Counted from the first letter of the stretch, positions 1 to 12,659 are shown. The stretch: 64,000 bases of DNA from Ischnura elegans (GCF_921293095.1 NC_060259.1:23505812-23569811), one strand, 5' to 3'. Program-made: numbers and translations. Notes: generated from the sequence alone by a model not told the origin.

Positions 1-255
1 GGCAAAAGTAAGACTAAACACCCTACATACATACATAAAGGATTACCTACTTTTCATTCAAATTCACTCCTATTTCTTGAAGGCCAATATTTTTTGTACA
101 TGGACTCCTTCCAGTAGCATACATTACTGTGTTGAAGGTTTGTTCTTCCTCTCTTCCATCCTAAAAACTTGTATGTCACCTACAGAGAATAAATAGCATG
201 AATATATTCTTCTAACTATCATCAATGCAGATAATTGACGCAATCAAACTCTTAC

Positions 256-402
256 TGCGAGCTCCCCGGGGCTTCCAGTACACTTCTCTGTAATTTTGGT
301 TGGGACAGCTGGCCTTATGAACTTCACTCCATGAGTTTCCATGTGGCTACCTATCATATCAGCCATCTGGCGATCAAAGCCTCTCAAAAGGATTGAGCGA
401 AC
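256..402 (-). CDS. Trxr: thioredoxin reductase, internal exon (NADPH-domain region)
   Basis: A 147-nt exon read on the minus strand, 49 codons, phase 0 at both ends. It begins [20 protein letters not shown] and continues through a [11 protein letters not shown]-like stretch, matching the segment of animal thioredoxin reductases that follows the [15 protein letters not shown] nucleotide-binding motif. The acceptor AG lies at 403-404 and a GTAAG donor at 251-255. TrxR is a homodimeric FAD enzyme that uses NADPH to reduce thioredoxin; insects that lack glutathione reductase rely on it for glutathione recycling too. This is the most downstream exon visible; the rest of the gene runs off the left edge. 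It joins the 6242-6477 exon cleanly (phase 0 to phase 0). Family identity is clear; orthology to a particular isoform is not. Confidence 0.93.
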
Positions 403-586
403 CTGTAAAAATTATCAACAGTAAATCCTCAAAACACATGAAGAAGTAGGTGATATGTTATTATCACATTCTTTCTCTTAAATTTTATACCTTGGACTTA
501 AAGAAATGACATTAAATTTAAAAGTAGAGTAAAAATACATGCCACTGAATATGTAAAACCAAGGAAATGGAAAAGTCCATCATTAA
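403..586. other. TrxR intron sequence left of the foldback element
   Basis: AT-rich intron sequence between the TrxR exon and the TTAA-flanked element. Nothing else recognised. Confidence 0.6.
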
Positions 587-1348
587 CCCTTTCACTGCTG
601 TGGACGTACCTAGTACGTCCGCATGGCAGACTGCTGTGGACGTACTTTTTCTTCCTACCTGCCATGCGGTCAGCACTTTCGCTGAAGAACTTCGAAGGGT
701 CGCTAATCCACGACCCTATCCTCGACCAGCTCACCCACGCAGGACTGTCTCCTCGACCCTACGAGCAGGCAGCCTACCTCCTGAAAAGTGACCGCTCTGA
801 CTGCAATTTGAAAATCAATCACTCAATACGATCATCAAAAACTTATTGTTTTCATCGCACTCCTGCCAATCATGCAATCAAGTACGTCTTTGAACCGTGT
901 TTCTGCGATGAAAAAAAAACGGTTTTGTTAACTTTGCTAAAATGGCCATTTTTCCGGTTGTCCGCAGCCACGTTTCTAGAAAGTTAACAAAATCGTTATT
1001 TTTCATCGTAGAAACACGGTTCAAAGACATACTTGACTGCATGATTGGCAGGAGTGCGATGAAAACAATAAGTTTTTGATGATCGTATTGAGTGATTGAT
1101 TTCCAAATTGCAGTCAGAGTGGTCCCTTTTCGGGAGGTAGGCCGTCCCTTCGACCCCCGCTGGTAGGGTCGAAGAGACGGTCCTGCGTGGGTGAGATCGT
1201 CAAGGATAGGGCCGCGGATTAGCGACCCTTCGGAGGGTGTACCACACCCATCCTGGAAGTACCTGCTCCATGGGCCCACGAAACGCATTTTAACATTTTC
1301 GCCGCATGTGAAGAGTAGGTTTTCGGAGATTGAACAGCAGTGAAAGGG
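587..1348. mobile_element. piggyBac-like nonautonomous foldback element
   Basis: Both ends carry CCCTTTCACTGCTGT as a terminal inverted repeat and are flanked by TTAA (583-586 and 1349-1352), the target duplication typical of piggyBac. The interior is a long imperfect palindrome: about 640-970 is repeated in inverse orientation at about 970-1290, including a shared block around TTGCAGTCAGAG and one around CGATCATCAAAAAC. No transposase is encoded; open frames inside are by-products of the palindrome. It lies in a TrxR intron. Superfamily is inferred from ends and target site only. Confidence 0.8.
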
Positions 1349-1352
1349 TTAA

Positions 1353-1861
1353 AAACATGGGCAAATATGAGGTGGAAATTTTTGAGTAAAGCAAAATCTA
1401 TTTCTACCCCTTTCACGATAAATGGGAGAAAGGATATGCCAATTTACCCTAGTATTGACAACCCAATTATCTAAAAAATAGATAGGAAATCAGTACCTTC
1501 TCATGAAATATATCTTCAATTAAAATATATTCCCTCAATATATTCTAATAGAAAATACACCATTACCACCCCAGATTTCTGAATTTATCCATACATTACA
1601 TGGTAAAATATGGTTTGCACACACTATGGGGAAATGGACAAATATGTCCTGAGTGACCTGGAGTATGGGACATCTTCCAGAAATTTAAGCAAAAGGAATT
1701 CCAAAGGATACTGATGGAATATGAGGGGGTGCATTACTGACTGAGTGGAGTCATTGCTTCCAAAGATAGCAAGGGAAGCAAGCTGATCTTGATGCTGCAT
1801 TTGCAGAACTCAGAGAAAAATTCCATTGCACTACATGGTGTTAAATACCTGGAGCACATGG
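1353..1861. other. intron sequence, nothing recognised
   Basis: AT-rich sequence between two transposable elements in the TrxR intron. No convincing exon or repeat boundary seen. Confidence 0.5.
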
Positions 1862-2666
1862 TACAGTGGAACCTCAATCTATCGTTTTTCAGAAGGGTGG
1901 ACGAAAAAAACAATGAATGCGGGAAAACAATCAATGCAGGAATGTTTGGCTAGGTTGCTTATGTCACACGCAGGTTTTCGGGGAGTAATTGTGATATTCA
2001 TGAAGGAATTCAAACAAGATTTTAGCTGATTACAGGAATATTTGTACTTCATTGAAACACTTAGGTCATATTGTTGATTCAACTAATATCTCTTTTAAAT
2101 ATACTGAAGGAACACACCACCAAGCTAAAAAATGTTTACACTCCATTCGGCATTTGCACTGCTATTATGGATTTCTGTCTGATGTAAAAATACTAATCCA
2201 TCAAATGCCATTTCAAGTACACGTTTTTACAAGAGCAATGTGCATGTTATGCCTAAAACCACCAGGTAGCTTGCTCTACCCCTACCCTTGCCATCATGTG
2301 CTACAGGACAACCCAAGACTTTCTGGAATATTCACGTCCTTCTAGCCTGGATTCTTTTCTTCATCTTTAATTATTTTCTGTCCATCTTTTTAAGATCTCC
2401 CTTGTTTCTTCGGAAGGGCCATGGTCCAAAGAAGAATAAAAATAAAACTAATAAAAATGAAACCTGTCTTTAATAAACCCGACCGTCTGAAACTGGGAAC
2501 TTGGAAGCAAGTAGGCTGAAAAAGTTCAGTGGGCGAGAATGGGAGAGGCAAGAAACACGTTTCTATTTTTCTCGTGTAACTTTATATTTTCTTCCAAAGC
2601 TGAAGTATTCGAAATACAATCCCTGCATGAGCTAAGACGTTTTGTTCGATTTTGGAGAAGAGGAAA

Positions 2667-4040
2667 GGGTCATTCCATGTCAGTTCATCCAGGCATGACA
2701 TTTAGGTTACTTAGAAGTAACCTCTTTTGCTTGTGGACATTTCTGGACACACTCACCTTATCTTTCATTCCTGGCATAAGGCGTGAATACTCGTAATTTT
2801 GGTAAAATGACTGAACTAAGTCCACTGCAGTTTGTTCTATGTTTTTGCCCCTCCTTGGATCTGGTATAGCTATGATGCCTTTCATTCCTAGAATTCCCTA
2901 GCATGCCAAATTGTATATTCACTAACATTAATTTCGGTGGCTACTTTTTTCCTACTCCATGAAGTCGGAGCTAGTGTTAATAGCCGAATTATCTCTCCCT
3001 GACTGCCTTCTGTCACCAGTTTTTCTTTTAGTAACCCAACTAGCACATTCATATCACTCGCTTTATCAAGAACTTCTGAATCATGCTCTGGAAGGAAATC
3101 TTTATCCAGTACTTTGAAAACCTTTTTGTTCAAAGTAGAATAGTATTAATGACGTAAAACACAATCGTGAAGTTTTTTGTCAATACAAAATGGAGAATGT
3201 TAACTTGTATTGACATGCATCCTGTATTTTGATGTGTTTTATACAGCAACAATCAAGTTTTCCCCAGCAATGATGGGTAAGTGCTATGAATTCCTTAAAA
3301 TATTCTATTTCAAAAATATATTTTTCTTATCGGGAGAAAAACAACCTGCACATAAAAAATATATTAATTTTTTAACGTATTATTTACTAGATTCATGTTG
3401 TAAATATTTGCTTAGATATAGAAAACAGTTAACACAAGCATTTCATCACACTTGAAGGAGGACTGAACACTGACTGCCAGAGTCGTGAAAAGGGATTTTT
3501 TTTTTTGCATAAATTTTTTTTAACGACAAAGCAAGCAAAAAGCCATGAATTTTATTTTTACAGGTGGTGGGTCATACCTTAAGGAATATCAGAAAAATTA
3601 ATTTAGCTTGATTCAGATATTGCCTCAGGTCAAAATTTGATGTTTTATAGAACCATGTTTTTGACGCAAAATTTTCTAAAATCTTATGAAACACATGAGT
3701 TTAGAGAATTTCCAATATTCCTTAGGATATTTTTCAATTAGTTTTTGGCATCCTCATGACTTCTATAGTAAACCTGCAAAATTTCATAAGAATCGGATGA
3801 AAACTATGGCTGAGACAAATTATTTCCCTCTGGAGGTACAAGTGCCTCTGGAGACCGCATTCATTGAAAAACTGCAGTTTCACCCAAACTTCAAATGGTT
3901 TTGGAATAAAAAACTATTAGAGATAGCCAAGAAATATTTTACACTGTTTCATTCCATCATGGAAGGATGAAAATTGGCAAGTTTCATCAAAATCCGAGTC
4001 GGTGGGTGTCATGCCTGGATGAACTGACATGGAATGACCC
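2667..4040 (-). mobile_element. unclassified TIR DNA element, deletion derivative
   Basis: Terminal inverted repeats of about 33 bp: GGGTCATTCCATGTCAGTTC at 2667 and the inverse at 4008-4040, with a possible 4-bp duplication GAAA on both sides. It sits inside the 1864-4401 element. The left TIR is joined directly to the middle of a minus-strand reading frame, so the 3' half of the gene has been deleted. A similar end occurs alone at 33666. The superfamily is not recognised; the ends resemble no pogo, hAT or piggyBac terminus seen here. Confidence 0.7.
2687..3133 (-). pseudogene. transposon-encoded protein remnant (RLMPGMKDKVSV family)
   Basis: Minus-strand frames at 3133-2888 and 2885-2687 are two parts of one protein separated by an in-frame stop. 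The first part has LLTLAPTSWSRKKVATEINV and SEYTIWHAREF; the second has IPDPRRGKNIEQTAVDLVQS, YEYSRLMPGMKDKVSV and QKRLLLSNL. I recall this pattern (LAP..WS, SR.MPGKKD.VSV, QKRLLL.NL) from uncharacterised transposon-associated proteins in many animals; its function is unknown to me. The frame ends where the element's TIR begins, so the C-terminal part is missing. Assignment to a family rests on motif memory, not on a search. Confidence 0.6.
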
Positions 4041-4403
4041 GAAAGCGTCAGAGGGGGGAGGCAAGTGCTGAATGGAAGGGGATAGAGAATTTTGGGATAT
4101 ACGCTAATGTTACTGAGCTTCTCCCTATGCTAGTTACATCTCCTGGGGAAAATTCAAACTATGTGCCTGCCGTTATTAGCCATAAATGACTCACTGTATA
4201 TACATTTCATCTCATTTTCGTCAAATGATGGATGCAGGAAAATTATACTTTGGGACCGCAATCTTCAAACCATCAATGCGGGACAACAATACTTCAGGGA
4301 ACAATGGATGCAGGAAAAAATTACATTGTCCGTATGAAACTTTATTTGGGACCAGGAATGGTGAACGATGAATGCGGGTACGATAGGTCAGGGTTCCACT
4401 GTA

Positions 4404-5126
4404 TTGGCTTAAGCCCATTTCACATGGACGTGGACATTCTCCACTACACATATGGGGAGCGATCACCACTTTTCACATTGGCTCAGACAAAAACCATCCA
4501 CATCCAACCAATTGTGTTCAGCCTGCCACGGCAGAAGAGCATCATACAGACATGCACAATTTAAGTAATTGCTGTGCACCAGGAAATGAAAAATTGGAAT
4601 AAAAATACCCATCAAACAAGGTTCCTTATTTATAACGTGATCTCACCTACCTCTTTACCTAACGATCACGGTATTGGTATTTAAAATGCAAGACATCACA
4701 TACGTTGGCCCTTCTCTCCACTTCAATAAATGGTGAAAAGCACTCACAGTTATCTCCAAGTTCACACTTATTCTACTGATGAATTTGCTTGGCCTGCATC
4801 AGCCACCCCCATTCAAGTGCACGCACAAACCTGTCACTACGGCTTGGACACACAAATGATCAGCTGCTTGTAGGAGCCAAGCAGATGACTCCTCTATGTA
4901 TGGATGGTCCGCACTCATGTGTAAGCTTTCACTTATGCCAATGGAACCTAGCCCACACTCGTTGCATGGACTACTTGTGTTCATAGGTAATTGGCCAAAG
5001 GGAACCAGGATCTATCAGAAAAGAGCTGCGCCCACCCTCCCATCCTGGCTGACCAGAAAAAAGGGAGACTTATGAGCTCCCCCACCATATTTCAATGGGT
5101 TAGAGTTAAGTGAAAAGACGAAGTTT
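4404..5126. other. intron sequence, nothing recognised
   Basis: No splice-bounded exon or element ends identified; open frames here overlap on both strands and look random. Confidence 0.45.
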
Positions 5127-5450
5127 TTGTGCTATGACATATGTAATGCAAGTATTTTTAATGGTAAACTTATATTTCACTATACAAATTGTTTCAATTG
5201 TGTCTGTAACTGTCCAGTCATTGATAGAGTGAATGAAATGAAATACTTGAGAGTAATTCTGGATAGTAATCTACGCTGGGATAAACACTTACTTACTGTA
5301 AACAAATGCCTTAGAAGTACCTTGTCCAAATTTTATTACCTACGAAACTAATGTCCTCTTCAAGTTAAAAAAAAACCATTTATCATGCTCTTGTTCATTC
5401 CAAACTTTCTTATGGTATAATCTGCTGGGGCAGTGCATACATGAGCACAT
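5127..5450 (+). pseudogene. CR1/Jockey-like LINE reverse transcriptase fragment
   Basis: Translation contains NEMKYLRVILDSNLRWDKHL followed by LRSTLSKFYYLRN, the post-catalytic part of CR1/Jockey-type reverse transcriptases (consensus YLG..LD..L.W..HI). After a stop at 5349 the frame shifts and a CWGSA-like piece near 5425-5445 continues the match. Both LINE ends are missing. Dead fragment inside the TrxR intron. Confidence 0.6.
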
Positions 5451-6505
<1,055 letters not shown>

Positions 6506-6762
6506 TCACCAATACCATAAATCAGGTCAAATAATATAATTAATAAAATTTGTGTATGTTTGACAATGAAACTGAAAAAGCACAGGACTTGATGTGAATG
6601 GATAAACATAGAGAAATGGTCTAATGGCAACTTTTACAATCCAAAGATCACTCGGATGACTTGAAGACATATGTATTACAACGCACACAGGGGATTGTCA
6701 TGATAGACAAAAATGAGTGACATGGCAGCAATCCATGGTATGGAGCCCATTGATATTTTAAA

Positions 6763-7220
6763 CAGTAAAACCTCTGCCTTGCAAACTCCCACTAAGAGAA
6801 GAACTCTGATGAACGAACAAATGCAATTAGTCCCACTAAATTCCTATATGAGTACATTGGTAAATACCCCCAATGAATGAACTGCTGCTTTACAAAAACT
6901 CTGATTAACAAAATAAAAATTTGGCCCTGTCTCACGAAATTTACCTCTTAGAATAAGTGACTCAAAAAGTTGGTTAATATTCGTGCATTTGCAAATCAAA
7001 TGGCTGCTTGTGGCGGCATCATCACCAGCGGAGAGTTGATCGACGGCAACCTGCCACATGAATAATGAGCTGGATACTGGTATAAAAATTTTTATGTCCT
7101 CAATAACTGAAGCATTTGCCCTTTCAAAATGATAGACATAAGAAAATCATCCAAAGAATGAACTCCCCTCTACTAACTGGCAAAATATCCCATGAATTTC
7201 GTTAAGTATAGGTTTTACAG
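6763..7220. mobile_element. Tigger-like MITE
   Basis: The left end CAGTAAAACCTCTGCCTTGC and the right end inverse (TATAGGTTTTACAG at 7207-7220) form short degenerate inverted repeats. TA follows the right end; the left dinucleotide is AA. The 458 bp interior encodes nothing convincing. Confidence 0.5.
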
Positions 7221-7222
7221 TA

Positions 7223-8084
7223 TCATGGAGCATACCATGGCATATATAGGAATATCAGAGCAGCCTAAGCTAATCTCCGTAGGAAAAAAGGTGAATTTTT
7301 AAGAGCATGCACACACAGTCAGAGGGAAACTAAGGATGACACAAATGCTCACTAGTAAAACTAGTAGACTAGTAAAGTGTAATCCCTGTTTATTTGGAAA
7401 TCAAAGGTCAAATTTAACCTCAAATGACAAGCTCAGAATGGTGGCCGCTACGGGTATATTACATTTGACATCATAGGTACACATTTCACATTGTGAGAGA
7501 GAAGCTGCCTACATCAACGAACTTATTGGGGGATTGAAGCACTACTTTCGGAAGCTCAGGGAAAATTTGTAGTAAACTAATTTACAATATCTTGGAGTGA
7601 AAACTTAGTCCATGGAAACAAGTATTTTTCATTATAAAAATATTTAAGCTACCAATACAACATTCAGCTCACACTAAGTCTAGCAAATAAATGAATAATA
7701 TAATCAACATAATCGTGACACAAGAGCAACAGCTCACTTGAGACTGGTTCATTTTCACTCCATTGCATTCACCATCATCACATTTTAGAAAGTGATTTCA
7801 TTCATGAACCATTTCTCATCCATTGCTTCATCAACTATCTGTTGCATCCCCAACAGAAATACTATACAAGTTTCTCTTCACTAGCATTAAAGACAAACCT
7901 TCAACAAATACTACTACATTCAAGAAACAAAAAGGATTTCAGGGAGTGGTATGACTAGCTTTAGATACTGCTTTTATGAAAAGAAGTTCAAATGAAGCAA
8001 GAAAATGGACATCATTGCCTCGGAAATCCTACAGGAAATCATGTCTCCTGTTATATTGATATATACAAGCTTTGAAGTGTACTA
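7223..8084. other. intron sequence, nothing recognised
   Basis: AT-rich sequence without element ends or plausible exons. Confidence 0.45.
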
Positions 8085-9052
8085 CAGTAGATTCTCATTA
8101 TTGCGAAGTTCACGGGACCGAAAAACTGGGGATTCGTAATAACGATGTTCGAATGAATGTTTCTTTTAGAAATTGTTGAAAAAAATGTGAACAATAAACA
8201 TGATTAAATTAAGTGCAAGTATATACAATTTTATTATTTAAACAAGAAAATTCGTTTCAGTTTCTCATTAGATGAAAGCAGCATGATGCAATGGAGGGTT
8301 AATATCTTCTGAATACATTAACTCCTCGATATACGAAATAGATGTGTTAAAAGACCTTGTTTGTAAGTTGATAAACCTTCAGTCCGGCCGCAGAGAGTTG
8401 TCCAATGACAGTTAGAATGGTCTAGGTCGGGGTAGGGGGCAAGGTTGCCAAGGAAGATATGGAAATGCCTTCACTTCACTTGTAAACAAAAGAGTCCCTT
8501 GAAGAAAGGAGCTGGAAGGGATAAGGTGTGTGAAGGGCCCAGAGGAGGAATCACTTGTTTTGGTGGATCAGGCTTATTTCCGTGCTCCATATGCATTTGA
8601 CAGCATTGTACGACTCGGCGAGGGTGTGAGGTACATTTGGGGGACATCTATTGGCTGCAAACTGTGCTGGCGCAGGGTTTTCCGCCCCTCCTATGGTGCT
8701 GTCATCGGGCAACTCTCGCCGGCCGAACTGTATGCAAGGAATTGAGGAGTACAGTTATCCTGCAGAATGCAACACTGCATGACAATGTGCGCTAACTCAC
8801 GACTGTGAAGAATTGATCTAGCTGGGTATGCGACGCTTCCGGAGCCGAACTATTAAAACTTCGCATATTGCATATCCACCTAAATGCCGATGCTTATTCG
8901 TGGAACTCCGTAATCAAGTTCATTAAGTAACTGCCAGGACCGGGACTGAGGTGCGTAATAATGGTTCTTTTACTATAGATTGGATAGGGCTTTTCGTTGG
9001 GATCAACGAATTGCTTCGTAATAACATTGCTCGTATTGACAATAGAACACTG
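8085..9052. mobile_element. Tigger-like nonautonomous element
   Basis: The left end CAGTAGATTCTCATTATTGC is preceded by TA. Two candidate right ends contain the inverse CGTAATAA block: one near 8950-8980 and one ending in GAACACTG at 9052 followed by TA. GC content is higher than in the flanks at about 8380-8720, which includes an open but unrecognised plus-strand frame (8530-8745). The exact right boundary is uncertain. Confidence 0.45.
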
Positions 9053-9380
9053 TATACATTAGCTTACTTTCATACTTTGAAACAAAAAGCTTTTACAATA
9101 AACACACAAAACCAATAGCTTAACTTACATCGTAGAGTCTAAGAAGGAACCCCAAATTTCGTAAAACCGATTAGGAATTTTTAAAGCCCCACCTTTTCCA
9201 GGCCAAAGACCCAAAGAATTGCATACCATAAAAAAATTTCCCAGATGCCATTGACAATATTACCAGACTCTTCTCTGACCCATTCTGACCAGTACCAACA
9301 CCTTTTATGGAACCAGAATTCCAATGGTTAAGAATATGGATTAGCAATGAGTCAAATTAGTAACTGTGGATTAACCCTTA
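9053..9380. other. short spacer, nothing recognised
   Basis: Intron sequence between two transposable elements; a TTAACCC occurs just before the next element at 9371-9377. Confidence 0.4.
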
Positions 9381-9766
9381 GGCCTCGGGTACGATACGAG
9401 CGGCGGGTGGTGAGCGGCAAGCGGCGCCGCTCTGATATCGGGCCTCATTTAGTTGCGTGTAAATCCATTGAGGGTGGGTACGATATGTTTGAGCGGAGAG
9501 AGACTGTGAGCGGCGCCGCCCAGTGCCGCTCATGGTTCCAAGTCCAGACCGATTTCTTCTCCACTGCCGCTCAGTAGATTCATCCTTCAGTGTAGTTGAA
9601 AATGTAAGCGGAGAAACATCAAAGTAGTGAGAATACGGCCAAACAAAGGAAGACTGAAGTTAGAAAAGGTGAGAAACATGAGCGGTGCCGCTCGTATTGT
9701 AGCCACTACTGCCGCTCACGTGCCGCTCAGGTTGCCGCTCGCCGCTCATATCGTACCAGAGGCCTT
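9381..9766 (+). mobile_element. GAGCGGC-rich TIR element, copy 1
   Basis: The left terminus GGCCTCGGGTACGATACGAG and the right terminus (inverse, GGCCTCTGGTACGATATGAG) form inverted repeats that continue into arrays of the heptamer GAGCGGC or its complement. At least five GCCGCTC copies occur between 9687 and 9750. The interior holds TTTAGTTGCGTGTAAATCC and a second GGGTACGATA. The element abuts copy 2 with only two bases between them. I do not recognise the family. Confidence 0.7.
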
Positions 9767-9866
9767 GGCCTCGGTTACGATACGAGCGGCGGGCGGCGAG
9801 CGGCAAGCGGCGAGCGGCAACCTGAACGGCACGTGAGCGGCAGTAGTGGCTACAATACGAGCGGCA
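9687..9866. repeat. large GC-rich palindrome at the element junction
   Basis: Arms 9687-9764 and 9767-9866 are near-complementary around the centre AGGCCTTGGCCT. The right arm has about 20 extra bases (one more GAGCGGC block). It arises because copies 1 and 2 meet end to end with the same terminal type. Confidence 0.85.
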
Positions 9867-9889
9867 ATTTTCTAACCGCTCTACAGTGG

Positions 9890-11000
9890 GCGGAAATCGA
9901 AAAAAGCCGGGCAAAATTACAATATGACTTATTATATAGTTATAAACTTGAAACTTCGCAGGCATACTCAAAAATGATTGAAATTTATGGATCTATACTT
10001 TATTTGACAAAGATTCCTCCCTTTACTGAGATAGAGATGCTCAAACGTGAGAAAATTTCCATAAAATCGCCCGTCTTCAATTTTCTCTGAAAATCTTCTA
10101 AAGTAAGTAGATTGTGAAATTATCGGTGTTTTCTTGCGGAATAAAAAACCACATAATCTGTTGGCATGGTATCTTTTCTTTAATTTTCCGTAATCTAAAA
10201 AATCCTGTGATAGTTGTTGTTTCATGTTATACCCTCCGATGTAAAAGGCCTTGTGAGCTGTTTTCGGGGCGATGGAAATAAATAAATAAATGGAAATAAG
10301 AATATTATGGATTAATTCTTGCCGTGCAGTTACAAAAAAGGCGGATACTGTTTTCCGACAAAGTTTTATATTTAGGTAGAGTTTAAAATGGGTTTACGGC
10401 AAAGTCACGCGGAGTAATTTATATGAGAGTATTCTTTGAAGATTTCTTGAGGTGATTTGCAGTTATCTGTGAAATAAGTTTGCGACGCCGGAAATTACAT
10501 TGATTTTTCGATCGCGCGGCAAGGTTCGTCTCTGCACGTCGGGAGTTGGATTAGCCGCGACGCGGTAAGGTTATTGAAACTGTATGGGTTTTAATGCTCA
10601 GCATTCACCGTTTTTATGTTTTGCTTCAATATACCGATTCTCAAATGGTCTATGGTGAAAACAGTGGAGGTTTTTCAGCCGAGGTAAGTTCACGTATCAT
10701 TGAAGTTCATTTCGTTTTCTTTGGATACGATCGAAGACCATGCTTCTATTGAAAGTGTTCAAACCTCGAAAAAGTGAGTTGTTTTCCTGGGACTTTGACA
10801 AAAATACCTACCAGAAAGACACCAGCTGAGACTCATACCTTCTTTACTCTCCGATCCCTGACCCCCAGGATTCTACTGCGAAAACGGTCGTTTTATGACA
10901 CCGCGGAGTGGACCCTTTGAACGTCTTAACTGGGTATTTCCACGAGAACTTCTAGCTTTTTTAAAATGCGTATCATACCCTCAGTTCTACTTTGACTTAT
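9890..11000 (+). repeat. unclassified 1.1 kb repeat, copy A
   Basis: Diverged but collinear with the reverse complement of 19665-20705. Shared blocks include GCGACGCCGGAAATTA near 10490, CGCGACGCGGTAAGGTTATT near 10556, TTTTCTTTGGATACGATCGA near 10713, AAACGGTCGTTTTATGAC near 10881 and CTCAGTTCTACT near 10980. A core block also recurs at 23525-23570. No open frame of interest and no clear terminal repeats. Confidence 0.7.
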
Positions 11001-11180
11001 AGATTACTCATATCTGTTACACATTTACCACACGTTCTTCCCCGTGTACTCAATAGGATATTGGATTACCAGAGGTTCTACAAGTTTATCATTTATTTTT
11101 GAATTTTACATAGGTTCCTTCCGCCATTTATTTATTCGTTCATTTCTAACTTCCCCGTAAACAGCACTCATCATAAAGGG

Positions 11181-12490
11181 CAAAGGTACAAATAGAAAAG
11201 TCCAGGGGATGTAGGGGGATTGACTATGTCATGGTAAGACAGAGGTATAGGAATGGTGTGAAAAACTCCCGCAGCTTCCCTGCCGCGGATTCAGACCACA
11301 ACCTAGCGCTCATGAAATGCAACATAAGATTCAAAAGACTAATTAAAGTTTGGAAGGCGAGGATTTGGAATGTAGAAGCACTGAAGGGGACTATGAGGAA
11401 GGAATATCAGGAACCAGTGGGCAATAGTACCCGGAAGATTAGAAGTATACACAGACTGTAGAGGAAGGGTGGAATAATATTAAAACGGGAATAGTCAAAG
11501 CGGCGGAGAAGTCAATTGGCTACATAGACAGCAAAAGGATAAAGAAGCCTTGGGTTACGGACGCAGTGGTAAAAGAGATGGAGGAGAGAAGGAAGTGGAA
11601 GAATGTGGACACAGAGTAGGGCAAAAGAATGTATATGGAACTAAATAATCGATTACGACGTGAAACTAAGAGGGCAAGGGAGGCTTGGTGGAAAAGACAG
11701 TGTGAGAAAATGGAAAAGTTTCAGAAGGATGGAGAAGTAAAAGAGGATAAGAGTACAGCAAAAGAGGATAAGCCGTATCCAAAATTAAAGCTAAAGATGG
11801 AAGGATGCTAACCGACCGCGAAGAGGTACAGAGTAGATGGAGGGAATACGTGGAGGATCTGTATGAAGTAAGGAACTGGCCGGAGAAATTGATTTTTGAT
11901 GAGGAAAGTGCAGTGGAGGAGGATAATCTTTGGCCGGGTATCTTCGATGCGGAAATCAAGAGAGCCCTTCGTGATATGATGGCCAGGAAAGCAGTGGGCA
12001 TGGACAATATATCGTGAGTGAGCATCTGAAGAATCTAGGGAAGGAGAGTAAGAATTTTTTTCGAACTAGTACGGAGGATCTATGAGGAGGGATGTTGGCC
12101 GGAGGATTTCGTGAAGACGGTTATAATTCTGCTACTGAAAAAGACGAAACCGGTGGGATGCAGAGATTATAGGACTATTAGCCCAATATCGTATGCAGCG
12201 AAATTGGTACTGAGGAGGCGAGGGCAAACGAGTATTTGGGCGAAGATCAGTTTGGTTTCAGAAAAGGGAAGTCAACTCGTGATGCAATAGCAATAATGAG
12301 GTTCCTCGTCGAGAGGACCATTTGATAGGGTGAACTGGATAAAGTTAATGAACATTCTCAAGAGAATAGGTGTAGATTGGAGGGATAGGTGACTGATTCG
12401 TAAACTTTATATGGCTCAGACTGCACAAGTGAGGGTAGCGGACGGAAAAACTGGGTGGGAAAGCATTGGCCGAGGTGTGAGACAAGGTTG
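11181..12490 (+). pseudogene. RTE-like LINE remnant, endonuclease end plus reverse transcriptase
   Basis: Begins with GIDYVMVRQRYRNGVKNSRS and SDHNLALMKC, the C-terminal endonuclease motif (SDHNLV), continues through a KR/EK-rich linker and reaches reverse transcriptase motifs EDQFGFRKGKSTRDAI and an out-of-frame RGVRQGC at 12474-12490. Frames change several times and stops occur at 11459, 11809 and 12015. It is cut where the 12491-12646 element end begins. Dead copy. Similarity in style to 21858-22538 suggests one family, unconfirmed. Confidence 0.75.
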
Positions 12491-12659
12491 CACTGGGCGG
12501 CGCCGCTCACTGTCGCTTGCCGCTCAAACATATCGTACCCACCCTCAATAGATTTACACGCAACTAAATGAGGTCCGATATCAGAGCGGCGCCGCTCACG
12601 CCGCTTGCCGCTCGCCGCCCGCCGCTCGTATCGTACCCGAGGCCTAGTGCCAGCAGGCC

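Larger units (their letters stand above)
1864..4401. mobile_element. pogo/Tigger-like element with nested TIR element
   Basis: The left end reads CAGTGGAACCTCAATCTATC and the right end is its imperfect inverse (CGATAGGTCAGGGTTCCACT), each next to TA (1862-1863, 4402-4403). The interior has repeated AATGAATGCGGGA-like units near both ends (about 1910-1945 and 4200-4380). About 1.37 kb of the interior is a second element (2667-4040). A related fragment lies at 34501-34760, sharing the stretch around ATAGTTGATTCAACTAA. No transposase reading frame is visible, so it is nonautonomous or badly decayed. TA target and ends suggest Tc1/mariner-pogo; this is inference. Confidence 0.65.
9769..12646 (-). 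mobile_element. GAGCGGC-rich TIR element, copy 2, expanded by insertions
   Basis: The left end GGCCTCGGTTACGATACGAG matches the right end of copy 1; the right end (inverse of GGCCTCGGGTACGATACGAG, ending at 12646) together with 12491-12640 matches the left portion of copy 1, including the GATATCGG and TTTAGTTGCGTGTAAATC blocks. Copy 2 is therefore inverted relative to copy 1. Between its ends lie a 1.1 kb unclassified repeat (9890-11000) and a dead LINE (11181-12490). Whether all of this moved as one unit or accumulated by nesting cannot be decided here. Confidence 0.6.

Noticed and set aside
8530-8745. 71-codon open frame in GC-richer DNA
   Set aside because: Lies inside a Tigger-like nonautonomous element, has no motif and no splice support.
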